From the NCBI GenBank assembly GCA_033807695.1, contig CM066302.1, forward strand, positions 3,968,001 through 4,032,000: 64,000 bases of DNA. Reading direction: 5' to 3'. Below, piece by piece: positions 1 to 9,686 of this stretch (positions are counted from its first letter, which is position 1; the number at the start of each line of letters is the position of its first letter). The notes below the pieces were generated by a model. The model saw only the letters and a program-made list of their open reading frames with translations, searched no databases and was not told the origin of the DNA. Both the position numbers and the translations under genes were made by a program. The stretch comes from Daedaleopsis sinensis. Taxonomy: Eukaryota > Basidiomycota > Agaricomycetes > Polyporales > Polyporaceae.

Positions 1-89
1 ATCCAATTGTAAGCGGATATGGAAATGGTGTCGGTTCATTCAGTACTACAGTGTCCCCAAATTCGACTTCTACGTCTGCATCTTCGTTT

Positions 90-1759
90 CTAGTTCGTAG
101 TCGCGTTTGTGAACTCCGTGGTCGCGAACCCGACTTTGGCGTTCGTGACATCGTAGACGTAGTAGAACCGCTCGAGGAACGCGAAGCCGTCGATGAAGTC
201 GAGGCCTTCACCGCTGTTGCTGCCGAGGTCGGCCGTGATCAGGTAGATGCTGTCATCGTCGCCACCGATCGCAGAGTTCAACTAGAATATGTGGAGAGCG
301 TGAGTATGTCTCGAGGGCACTAAATTGTCGTAAGTGACGTACAGCACGAGGCCAGATCTGGGCGTTAGCCGTGAACTCGTAGGTGTTCTGTCGCGGTATG
401 TGTGAGTTTGGGGATCATGAAGCAGTACGCGCGTGGCTTACGTCGCCGATGTGGAAGAACAAGCTCTCCAAGTTCGCGAACTGCTCCGCAGTGATCTTGA
501 GAAGACCGGTGGTGTTGTCAGCGACGGCGCCCGTAGCAGTCTGATATGCAGCGAGTGCGTCTACCATCGGACCCCGTAAGTCGATCTTTCGTTGGACAGT
601 CGAAGACAGTCGAAAAAGGACGTACCGCTAGCAAGGAGCACGAGCGTGGTACCCGTGTCGGTGATACCCGCAGTGGAGGCAAGAATTGTAGTACCAGCGG
701 CGCCGTAGGTGATAGACTGGTCGATGCCGACGTAGTGGGTCGCAGGCTCGGTGGAGGTGATCGGGCTGCCGGGATCAAATTTCAGAATGACGGTAGGAGA
801 TAAACATCATGGGGAACGTACACGTAGGCGATCTCGCCCGTGAACTTGCTCTCGTCGACACCGCCAAAGGTCAGCACGCCGTTGGTGACCTGGAGGTCGG
901 TCGCGGGCTCGAAGGAGACGCCGATGAGGTTGGCGTCGATCGAGCCCTGCGCAAAGGCGTTGTCGAGCACGGTCGGGACAGGCTCGCCGTCATCGGTTGT
1001 ACCCTCCGTGAGGTCTACGGGCCCAATGCTTTAACATCACATAATCAGTGTAAATCGAATGAGTGTGGGCCTCAGCGACAAAGCAGGCTTACCCCAGGAT
1101 GCCGTCGTACGGGTCGAAACCGAACGCGAGGAATGCAGCACCGACACCCTGGTCGGTAATCACAAGATCTCCGAGCGTGACAGTGTCAGTGTACTCCTCT
1201 CCTAAGCAGGCGGTCAGATCCCTTCTCATATCGATAGAGCGCTAGAATCGTGCGTACCGATAAAGAGTCCGGACCCGTATTGTACGAACTGCACGCGCAA
1301 TTTTCGGTCAGTACAAAGGTCAAAGGCTGCTTCATGACGTCCACGAGGTAGATAGCCATTGCATAGACTACTCACCACTTCCTCGCCAGTGTCGACACTG
1401 CTGCTAGTTGTGACAAACTCCTTCCCGGCCCCGACCCAGGTGTTCGAGCTACCGGTATCGACGATGAGGTCGTAGAACGTCGGTGGGGAGCCGACGCCCA
1501 CGCTCGCGGTGTAGATGACGGCCTGGTTCGTGACCGGGTCGTTGATGACCGACGCCGCCTTGGCTTTGTCCGCCTGCGAGCGCGTCTTCAGCACCTTCGC
1601 GCGGGCCTGATCCGCAGCGAGGATGTTCGGCACACCCGTGATGTTGAAGCGGCGGGCGAGCGGGAGCGACACGGGCGAGTCCCGGACGACGATCGGCTTC
1701 CCGGCGACCGTGATGGCGGCGGCGGCGAGCGCGAGGAGTGAGGTGAGGCGAGCAGGCAT
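90..1759 (-). CDS. Polyporopepsin-type aspartic protease (family A1), secreted
   Basis: Secreted acid endopeptidase of the pepsin family. The start ATG at 1759 opens a hydrophobic signal peptide (LLALAAAAITVAG). It is followed by a propeptide with the RDSPVSLPLARRFN segment typical of polyporopepsins. The first catalytic motif VDTGSSNTW lies in exon 1 (about 1420-1450). The flap region YGSGLFIG is in a small second exon near 1255-1290. The FDPYDGILGIGP segment follows, and the second catalytic motif TDTGTTLVLL is near 640-665. The last exon (90 to about 285) encodes FIDGFAFLERFYYVYD, the usual C-terminal lobe. About eight short introns are needed, for example about 1292-1376 and 1033-1098. 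Both aspartates and the flap are present, so the gene looks functional. A TATA-like element lies about 70 bp upstream of the ATG. A truncated copy of promoter and 5' end occurs at 12.7-13.2 kb. Confidence 0.9.
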
Positions 1760-1960
1760 GGCTAGGTCTGGCAGTGAAGAGCAGATGAGCGAAGCCCTGG
1801 GGATTCCGAGATTGTGCGCACCTCTTATATGCCCTGGAGCACCATACGACGCGGCGGCTGAGGCCGCGGGGGTCGTGCGTCTGTTGCAGGGGGCCAGCGT
1901 GCATTTGCGGCTCAGATGTTCGCTAGAAGCATGGGAATACCTCCATCTCGAACATTAGTC
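1760..1960 (-). promoter_or_regulatory. Promoter of the polyporopepsin gene, duplicated elsewhere in the window
   Basis: Read on the minus strand, this stretch contains a TATA-like ATATAAGAGG at about 1821-1830, some 65-70 bp before the start codon, and the block CGAACATCTGAGCCGCAAAT near 1900-1925. The same block and the same TATA context occur on the plus strand at about 12725-12890, in front of a truncated copy of the gene. Conservation of non-coding sequence between the copies suggests a fairly recent duplication, or retained regulatory function. The assignment as promoter rests on position, TATA sequence and this conservation. Confidence 0.6.
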
Positions 1961-3435
1961 GGCACATATTCTAGGATTATCCATAACGGACGCCATATCG
2001 ACGGCGGATGAGGCGTTCGAGTCGGGGATGTCGTGCACGAGCAGACCCTGTACCATTGAGGTCGTGTTCCTGCAGTGTGCTGCAGCCTTGTCGGGCGATC
2101 GGCAAGCGAGCACGCACAACTTCGTAGGGATGAGGAGCAACGAATGGCCGTAGTGTGCCATCGTGATCTGCCAAGCCAAGAAGGCAAGTGCCAGTATAGC
2201 CGGCGGGGTTTCCGAAGTTGCGTAGGAATCAGGAGGGTGACGACATCCGTAAGCTCTAAGGAAGCAACGAGCGGCGTGACTTATCGACCTTGCAGATACA
2301 AACGGCAATCATCACGAATCTTTGGGAGTGCTTCGGATAGGGCCCTGGGCCGGGAACTGGCTGTACCCCCATGACTCATGAGCGTACAGTGTTATTCGAA
2401 TGTCTACAGAGTCCTGCTTACCATTTTGGCACGTCTCTCGTCTATTTCGAACATAGATAAGCGGCGGTCAGGGCGCTGAGGAAGTCTTGCAGCGTAGTCT
2501 ATGGTTGATCATCCGATCCGCTATCCCAGAATGGCAACTTGTTGCGACGGTGCTAATAACCGGGACTTGTGCTCGTCTTTGTGGCGCTGAATCGCCGCTG
2601 ATACGTGCCTTCCGAACCAAGCTTGTTTCCTGAAGACGGAGGATCAATTATAGCACATACTTGGCGGAATACCTGAAGGAGCTTATAGATCAGAACGGAG
2701 ACTCGGACATCACCACGAGCGCGAAGATAAGTAAATGGTGATTTCCGTACCAAAGATGCCATTTGTTGTTATGGGAAGCTCGTGGGAAGCTTGTGGGAAA
2801 CCTAGACAGTCATCACGCGGACCGCCATCCCAAATCTCATTAGTAGCACTCCCGCCAGGTGACCGCAAACATATACAGAAGCAGCTTCTTAGTGCGAGCG
2901 AGCACGAGCACTTCCACGCCGCAAAAGGGATGTCCCATGAGTACGCTGGGACAGATGGTGTTCAACTCATGAACCAATGCGCAACTGGGAACAACATGTG
3001 TTCATGGTTGACCACCTGGTTATGATCAGAGCGCGGCCACATTCTAGACGTCGATAAGGACTCACGACATATGGCTACATAACTTGATGCCCGTCGTGTG
3101 CAGCAATGAACATCCTTTAACACAGACACACTCGTGTACGATGGCGTAATGGCTCTGGACATGCTCGCCGACGCGACCGCCGACAGGAGCCATGGAGGAT
3201 CATCGAGATCACGCAATGTATGGCGAAGGAGAGGTATGGGACGGCTCCGAGGAATTGCGAAAGGCGGACGCATGGTCCGAGCTTCGAATGGCGGATTGGT
3301 AACTTTGTTCAGTTCCTTGAACGAAGTTGATCTGAAGCCCGAGTCATCAATGTGGCCTGACGACGCTGAGGACCTGACAGCAAACTCGGCATACAGCATA
3401 TACACAAGTTAGTACATCAGTACATCCTAGCGAAC
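1961..3435. other. Intergenic stretch, no supported gene
   Basis: About 1.5 kb between the polyporopepsin promoter and the next minus-strand coding signal. Short open frames occur on both strands, but none shows a recognisable domain, a plausible splice pattern or a start context that stands out. A short direct repeat (GGGAAGCTCGTGGGAAGCTTG) sits near 2773-2795. I see no transposon ends here. Confidence 0.5.
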
Positions 3436-4201
3436 CTAATGATACAATCCGCGGAACCCCGGCACGAGACCCAGTGATGATACTTCTGGGAGTATGATGC
3501 ATGCTACATCCCTCCGATAATGTGCTGCAAGAAAGGATACCTGTTTACAGTCAGCGACTAGATGCAGACCGCGCAGAATATAGACAGAGACGTACTCGTG
3601 GTCGTTCAGGAACCCTCGCTCACGGATTATTGCGCTTGCAAATTGGGATAACGACAGACCGGAAGTCATCGCAAGCTCCTGGTAATGTTCCATGGCGACT
3701 CCGAGGTGGTAGTCGTCGAACGGGATCCTGATAGTTGGTCGCCGATTAGTGCGAGGTTGCGAGAGACGTGCGGAATAATACCTACAGCTGCGCGAGGGCG
3801 CGATTGACGTCGAGAACAGTGCACCCGCCGGGATTCTCCACGACCATAAACACTTCACCGTCCCCGTTCTCGAACTCGAGGCGGTCGACCGGTGGGAACG
3901 TCGCGAAGGCGCTCGACGCGTTCGGATGCGTGCAGAGCGGTCCATACTGGGCATAACGACATTCCGGGAAGGTGGGCAGGTGTGTGAGTAGAATTGACAC
4001 TGCATCCGGAATTGAGGGCGGCGGAGGTGGCGAGGGCGAGGGCGACGGGGTAGGCAGATGGGCGGAGATGGAGCGACGGTGAGAGCGACTGCCAGACACT
4101 GCATGGGACGATTGAGAGAAATGAAGGTAGAAGTACAAGGGGTGAAACTCGATGCGGTGGTATGGGTGAAGGGTCTGAACGCGCGTGTAGGGCATCTGCA
4201 T
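3436..4201 (-). CDS. Possible DUF6699-like small protein, gene model uncertain
   Basis: Reading leftward from an ATG at 4201, a frame of about 139 codons holds a proline-rich stretch (PSPSPSPPPPPSIP). It is followed by FATFPPVDRLEF and VVENPGGCTVLDVNRAL near its end (about 3790-3890). This resembles the core of the basidiomycete DUF6699 family (hydrophobic strand, then NPxGVTVxDVLxAI). A GT-AG intron can be drawn at about 3730-3785, leading into a frame that ends near 3436, but the second half has no clear match. It could be a separate small gene, or the 3' part of one longer gene that begins with the F-box exon at 5.5 kb. The DUF6699-like resemblance is from memory of the family pattern. The exon structure is a guess. 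Confidence 0.35.
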
Positions 4202-5069
4202 GTATTGGTTCTCTGTGCACGATGGTTAGATAGTGTTTCGGTATGTTAAGTAGAAGAACTTTTGGAAGGTGCAGGACTTCCCCATTCAACGCCGAAGCCT
4301 ATGCGCGAACTTCCCCTCGTCGCTTGCTACAAGTGAAAGACTGCGCGTCGCCCGTTATGAGGCAAGTCACAAGCACATCCCAAACTTAGCCACGACCACC
4401 AACGATTCACAGCAAGTTCCGGACGCGGTGGAGATCGTGCTCATCAGGTGACTCCGAAATGCCCCGATGCATCAGGGTCGCGCCAATCCTGGGAGATGCC
4501 ACAGAGTCCACAGAATCACAAGGTGTACTCAAGGCATCCAAGGAGTGTCACAAAGGTTTGTTTAGCGTGCCACAAAAGTTGTAGGACTTTATGGATCCAG
4601 GAACGGTGGTGGTTGGTGGTAAGAACATCACTTCCTGATTGGTCCGACGCAACATAGACGCCCACCGCGACTGCCTCCTTGGCGGACAACGCATGCACAT
4701 CAGTGAAAGCAGACGAGAACCCTTCTTGGATAGTACACGAATTGGGACTAGATCACTGACCCACGACACAGTCATGAATCAATGTCATGAGGCAGTGGTC
4801 AAAAAATGTGATCGACCTCCACTCTCCCGGATGATGACTGCACCACACAGGCCGCTAGGTGAATCCCAAGAAACGACATGAGGAAGGAGAGGGCGAGACC
4901 GGACAGACCACAAGCGCGTGCGCTGTTTCGACGAGGTACAGGCCCGGGACAAGGCCTGACCATAAACACCTGTCATCGGCGTACACAGATAAGATGTGGG
5001 CTGTGGCATGGTTAGACGCAAGTGCAACGCTTGTGCTTGCATTCAGGACGTTGACTAGCGGTGAAGCCT
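4202..5069. other. Unassigned stretch between the DUF6699-like and F-box signals
   Basis: Nearly 0.9 kb with several short open frames on the minus strand and none that I can join convincingly to either side. It may hold unrecognised exons of the F-box gene, because basidiomycete F-box genes usually continue well beyond the F-box exon. No repeat or RNA gene was seen. Confidence 0.35.
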
Positions 5070-5531
5070 CTAACTATGCAGTTCCGATGGGATCCGCATA
5101 CGGTCATAAGAGTCGTCCTCTTCCCTAACCACCTCCCGCAGCGTCCAGGAAGTGCAATCGAACTCAGCCAGCGCAACAAGTCCAGTACATCGGAGGTAAG
5201 AGGCGATCCGCAAGGAAGGGAACTCACCGAAGCAAGCGTTTGCCCGGACGCAGCTACCAATCTCGCAAATCTTGGAGTGTCGTACGAGGATAACCGCGAA
5301 TCCTCTCCAGCTCCAGTCGTGGTTCGGACCTGGGATGCGTCGTAAGGGTCGTCCAAATCCAGCGGTAAAGCAAGCGGCCTGCCAGATGCTGTCGTCCTTG
5401 CTGTAGACCGAGTGCAACCTGTGCGAGGACTGGGCGAGCGCGAGGTGGGCCGGAAGGTCGCCGAGCAGATGCTCCCAAAGCCTGAGCAGGACAGTGTCGT
5501 TCAGATACAATATATGTGGCATGACTGGCAT
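5070..5531 (-). CDS. F-box domain protein (N-terminal part clear, 3' end unresolved)
   Basis: F-box proteins are substrate receptors of SCF ubiquitin ligases, binding Skp1 through the F-box. Downstream of the ATG at 5531 the protein reads MPHILYLNDTVLLRLWEHLL, then DLPAHLALAQSSHRLHSVYS and DSIWQAACFTAGFGRP. This is the usual F-box pattern of leucine-rich helix, hydrophobic helix and conserved Trp. WSWRGFAVILVRH follows, as in many basidiomycete F-box proteins. An in-frame ATG further upstream (5657) would add about 40 residues. The open frame stays open to 5070, but a good donor (GGTGAGTTC) near 5228 suggests a splice there, and I could not find the continuation. The true gene may reach as far as 3.4 kb, or be truncated. 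Confidence 0.5.
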   Translation of the reverse strand: MPVMPHILYLNDTVLLRLWEHLLGDLPAHLALAQSSHRLHSVYSKDDSIWQAACFTAGFGRPLRRIPGPNHDWSWRGFAVILVRHSKICEIGSCVRANACFGEFPSLRIASYLRCTGLVALAEFDCTSWTLREVVREEDDSYDRMRIPSELHS

Positions 5532-5657
5532 GTTAGGCGGGGGAACAGAGATGGATGTAGTGTCGCACCGAGATGGAGTGATGTCGGATAGGAAGAGCGG
5601 AGTATGAGGCTGAGATGGCCACTCGCCATGCCACAACGGTGGTGTTGGCGTGCACAA

Positions 5658-6246
5658 GGGGGACCAGGCGGATATGCGGTTTTCGGGTGGCTGCTGCGAG
5701 GTCCTCGCGGCCGGAAGCTTGCATGGAACACTGTCCGCTTTGTCGCGCGTTTATTAGTGAAAGCCACGTCCGAACGCGAGAACCTCGAGGGCAGGAGTTC
5801 CGCGCTCTCCGTGGTTTCCCTCATCCGCATGTCCTGTGATCATCCGTAAGTCTTCTGGGATTTTATCGTAAGACCAGGCGTGAGTAGGAGTCGCAGTCGC
5901 GGAGGAAGTTCATGGTGGTTTTCGTCAAAGTTCGCGTCGACTACCTTTCTGCAATTCTAATCACTTTTCGGTCGAGACCTCGGGTCGAGATGACGTCTGT
6001 CGCGTTCTTGTCGTTTCAGTCTCCGAACAGCTCGGCAGCGCTTGAAATCCTAGCGGAGACTCAGCGCTCACCTCGCTGCTTAGACTCCGTTCTTACTCCG
6101 ATTCATTTAGCGCGCTCGGCGTTCGGTAAGCGCAACGGTAAATGTAACTTGACCCGTTTCTTCTCATTTCCTCCCCACATCCGCGTTCTCCAAGCTCTAC
6201 ACGACGACCTGGGCCTTCATAGCTTCGGGGATGCTCGCGCTCGGCG
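5658..6246. promoter_or_regulatory. Divergent upstream region between the F-box gene and the NT-C2 gene
   Basis: About 590 bp between two head-to-head genes. No coding signal is supported. The last 250 bp before the NT-C2 start are rich in TC tracts (for example TTTCTTCTCATTTCCTCCCC near 6160-6180), as is common near fungal transcription start sites. No clear TATA box was found. Confidence 0.4.
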
Positions 6247-8010
6247 ATGAAACAACACACTAACACGACTGCGTCGACGTCGAGCTCCGGTGCGTCCTCG
6301 TCGACACCCAATCCTCCCAGCCACGGACTTCGCACACAACTCGGCCACCTCATTCCTCGACACGCGCTGTTCCAAGTACATGTGCACATCGACCAGCTAT
6401 CAAATGTACCGCTCATCAAGGGTGAGTTCGGCGTCCGGTGGAAGTTCAAGAACGTGCAGTCGGGCTCGGGGTTGCTCTCGAAGATGAAGGGCAACAGGTC
6501 ATGGTCCGGGCAGAGCAGGGGCAAGGGTGCGGACGGGGAGCTTGGCTCAGAGTCTGTTGGGGCGGGCGGCGAGGATGGAACCATGTACGATGAGCCCGAG
6601 GACGACATCGAGGGCGACAGCACACACGACACGACCGAGGACGACCACTCGGCTGCCCATTCGCCGAAGAGCCCGCGCATCCCCGACGGATCATCCGCTG
6701 CGTTCGATACCGCCCATCCACCGCCCACGCCGACTCCCATCATCAACGGCCCCCCGAACTCGTCGACGTCTGTCTTGCGCTCCGAGGCGCGTGGGACGAC
6801 GCCCTGGGCCCACCTCCAGAGCTACAACGTAAAGTGGGATCACTCGGTCAACGTGGTCGTGCAGATGGACGTCCACCGGGAGACGGGCGACCTGCTGCCC
6901 AACGAGCTCAAGCTCGTCGTCATGCAGGTGAGTACGCTCCTGTCCTCGAGAGCACGCGTGCTGTTTGTCATCACCCCCTGGGTATGAGATGTTATCGGCG
7001 CACACCGCCCGCGCAGTGCGATAACAGCTTTACGCCATGCCGCCAGACCCCCGCGACTTAGGAAGTTCCGACCCCGTTCAGACGGGTGACCAGGTCATAT
7101 CTCCTTTGGTTACGCATGAGCGGCATACTCCCGGCATTGCCCCGCTCCGGGTGGATTGCCTTCACCCTTCACCAGTATCTCTCTTGACAGACCTCGCTAA
7201 CGCCTTGTTGTAGCGTGTGGTAGCGGGCGATCCAGACGCACCTCAACAGCCACGACTCGGCGCAGTGCATCTCAACCTTGCGGAATACGCAGATGCTGGA
7301 CCGGTTACACGGCGGTATCTCTTGCGTCAGAGCAAGATCAATGCTACTCTGAAGGTACGCAATGTTAATGATACAGATGCGAACGTCATGCTGACTATTC
7401 CCAGCTTACCGTCGAGCTGGAGCACCTAGGCGGCGAGAAGCACTATAAACCTCCACCTTTGCGCAAAGGAGAGATTCTAGCATCCGTCACTGGCTTCCTG
7501 TCCAACAACGGGATCTTCAACACCCGTTTCGCGCGGGAGCTCGACCTCTATGTTGGCGCCGACAAGGCAGAAGAAGAGAACGCGTTCCCGTACGCTGACC
7601 AGCGGGGCCACGTTCAGGCCGATCGTCTTGCGAATTCCTACGGGCTTCGCACCACCGAACACCTCATCGAAGCACTGTTCAACCCCGTCCCCAGCGACTC
7701 TTCCGACCAGACGCCCTTCACGTACTATGCGCCGCCCCAACTGGAGCGTTCGAACTCGCTCGAGGACGACGAGCACGACGCCTCCAACTCTAACGGGCGC
7801 CGCTCGATGGACAGCAGCGTCGGAAGTGCGAGCTATGTCGCGAGCACGAGCGAGCACTCGAGCTTCGACCCCCGGATGGCCACGGACGGCCCCGGCCTGT
7901 CCGCGAACCGACATTGGTGGCAGAAGATGCGCAGCCGCCCCAGCACGCCCGCGACGCGCACCTCGTTCCGGCCGTCGACGCCCGCACCCCCCGTCCCCGT
8001 CCGCCACTAA
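6247..8010 (+). CDS. NT-C2 (EEIG1/EHBP1-type N-terminal C2) domain protein
   Basis: Three exons (6247-6927, 7214-7354, 7405-8010) give 475 residues. The NT-C2 fold is spread over the exons. Early strands read HALFQVHVHIDQLSNVPLIK and GEFGVRWKFKNV. A long acidic Ser/Asp-rich insert follows (about residues 75-180). Then come NVKWDHSVNVVVQMDVHRET and LLPNELKLVVMQ, and in exon 2 RLGAVHLNLAEYA. Exon 3 continues with LTVELEHLGG and a Ser/Pro-rich tail. These match the order of blocks in NT-C2 proteins, which bind membranes or small GTPase partners in endocytic traffic and in fungi are mostly uncharacterised. All introns are GT-AG and in phase 0. The first intron (286 bp) is longer than usual. The family call is firm; the cellular role is not known from sequence. 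Confidence 0.85.
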
Positions 8011-8953
8011 CGCCTGCCCGGTTGCCCCGTTGCTCCGCCGGCCGGCGTCGAGCATCGGACGTATCTGTGTACATGTGTCCATACGCACGGACTCTCGCAC
8101 CCCGCCTAGCCTACCCTCCTTCCACGATCTCCCCTTGTTCATGACTGTAATGACTCTTCCCCTCCTCTCTGGTCGGTCCCTCGCTGTTTGCCAGGGCGCC
8201 GTTGTCTAGATCTGCACGGTACACTACGGTAACTTATACGCCTCTTTAACGGACGTCTGCGCGCGCGGACGTCCTTCATCCCATCCATCCCTTACTCACT
8301 GGTTCCGCTCACTCACTCACATTCCCCATATACGCATTGCCGAACGGTAGAGGTTGCCCAGTATAGTACAGTCCTGCCGTCTCATTCAGCCACACTATTC
8401 GCCTTCACGCTGTGTTGACATTACGCTACAGTTTGCCCGTGGAATAATCATACAATCCATAAATCTTAGTCGTTTATATTCTCCTTGTGCATGCTTGTGA
8501 AGGTTCGCTAGCTCGTCCCGCGTGAGCCAAGAGTGGACGACTGGACCCTGGATACGGAGGACGTTCTCGTGTTGGGTATCGTTCTGCACGTAGGGTTGAT
8601 CAGGGAACATGACCGAATTACGCCTAGCTTCGGATCCTTGCGAGCGTGAAGAGCCAATTGTGTCGACAGCTTGAAGAGGAATGCATGCATACTTAGCGTT
8701 GGTGATCTCTTGTGCCCGTCACTAATCCTTGCAGAGGACATGACAGAGCAGGTGATGTCTAGGGCGTGAGGCGCGTTGTGCACGCAAATTAACAGCATCG
8801 AGGGGATTGAGCTGGGTACGTATAGTACGAAAAAGCAATGTGTGCGCCATAGAATGCAGACTAAAGCACTGTGAGCGAGGATCTATAGTCATGCGTCAGT
8901 GTGCAATTGAGTGGTACCACCATTCGGCGCACCTGACAGACAGAGGAGCAACG
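8011..8953. other. Convergent 3' intergenic region
   Basis: About 940 bp between the 3' ends of the NT-C2 gene and the bL28m gene. It would hold both 3' UTRs. The short open frames here have no recognisable domain, and no repeat or RNA gene was detected. Confidence 0.5.
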
Positions 8954-9375
8954 TCATGAGACGACCTTCGTGACCTCCTCAGCCGGAGCCGCCCCCTGCA
9001 TCTTGTCTCGAACCATCACCCGCAGACGCATCCCCTCCCATCCCAGCAGCTCCGCCTTCGTCTTCAGCAAGTACTTGTCCAGCGAGCCATGCTGCACGCG
9101 CCCGTTTGAGGACCACACGACCACAACAAGACGCGAACACGCACCTTCTTCACCGTCTTCAGCGCGCGCGCGGTCAGCTTCACGCGGACGAACTGCTGGA
9201 GGGAGTCGGAGAAGAGACGTTTGCTGTGGATGTTGGGCAGCCATGTCCGGCGGGTTTTGTGCTTGGAGTTGGGTACGCTGTTGCCGAACAGCTTCGTCGA
9301 GCCCTGGAAGAGACCCAGCTGCGAACGTTTGAACGGGGCGCTGACCACCGCCCACAGCGACGAGGAGGGGTACAT
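8954..9375 (-). CDS. Mitochondrial large-subunit ribosomal protein bL28m
   Basis: Two exons on the minus strand (9375-9145 and 9091-8954; intron 54 bp) give 122 residues. The protein reads SQLGLFQGSTKLFGNSVPNS and KHKTRRTWLPNIHSKRLFS, then RVKLTARALKTVKK. After splicing it continues HGSLDKYLLKTK and GWEGMRLRVMVRDKM. The KTRRxWxPN block and the LxVxxRALRTIxKxGGLDxYLL block are hallmarks of the L28 family. The basic, Ser-rich N-terminus fits a mitochondrial import signal. The start ATG has the good context CCGCCGCCATG. It would act in the mitoribosome large subunit (the MRPL24 equivalent of yeast). The promoter region is shared with the mitochondrial isocitrate dehydrogenase gene. Confidence 0.88.
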
Positions 9376-9686
9376 GGCGGCGGGGAGGAGACTTGTGTAA
9401 TAGGTACAGGCGTCTGGTGAGTCTTAGTGGCAGCCAATATGTGCTGACAAGGGGGTTACCTGTGCATAAATACGTTAACTGATTAGATAAGATCTTTCGC
9501 AGTGCCGTTCCTGCAGTTGTCCTGCTGACCTCCGCCCTCGCGCTCTCGTCGGCAACAGTGATTCGGCCGAGGTTCTCACAAGCATCCTTGCCTCCTGGTT
9601 GTCTTCCTCGTCCCAAGACAGCACCAGGTATATATACCGCGCTGTTGTACCCTCTCCTTTCGACCCCTCTCTCGTCCCGAACCACG
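9376..9686. promoter_or_regulatory. Bidirectional promoter of bL28m and mitochondrial IDH
   Basis: Only 311 bp separate the start codons of two divergently read genes for mitochondrial proteins. On the plus side TATATATACCG lies near 9631-9642, about 50 bp before the IDH ATG, followed by a C/T-rich stretch. On the minus side an AT-richer stretch (TGCATAAATACGTTAAC near 9464-9480) lies about 90 bp before the bL28m ATG. Joint regulation is inferred from the arrangement only. Confidence 0.55.
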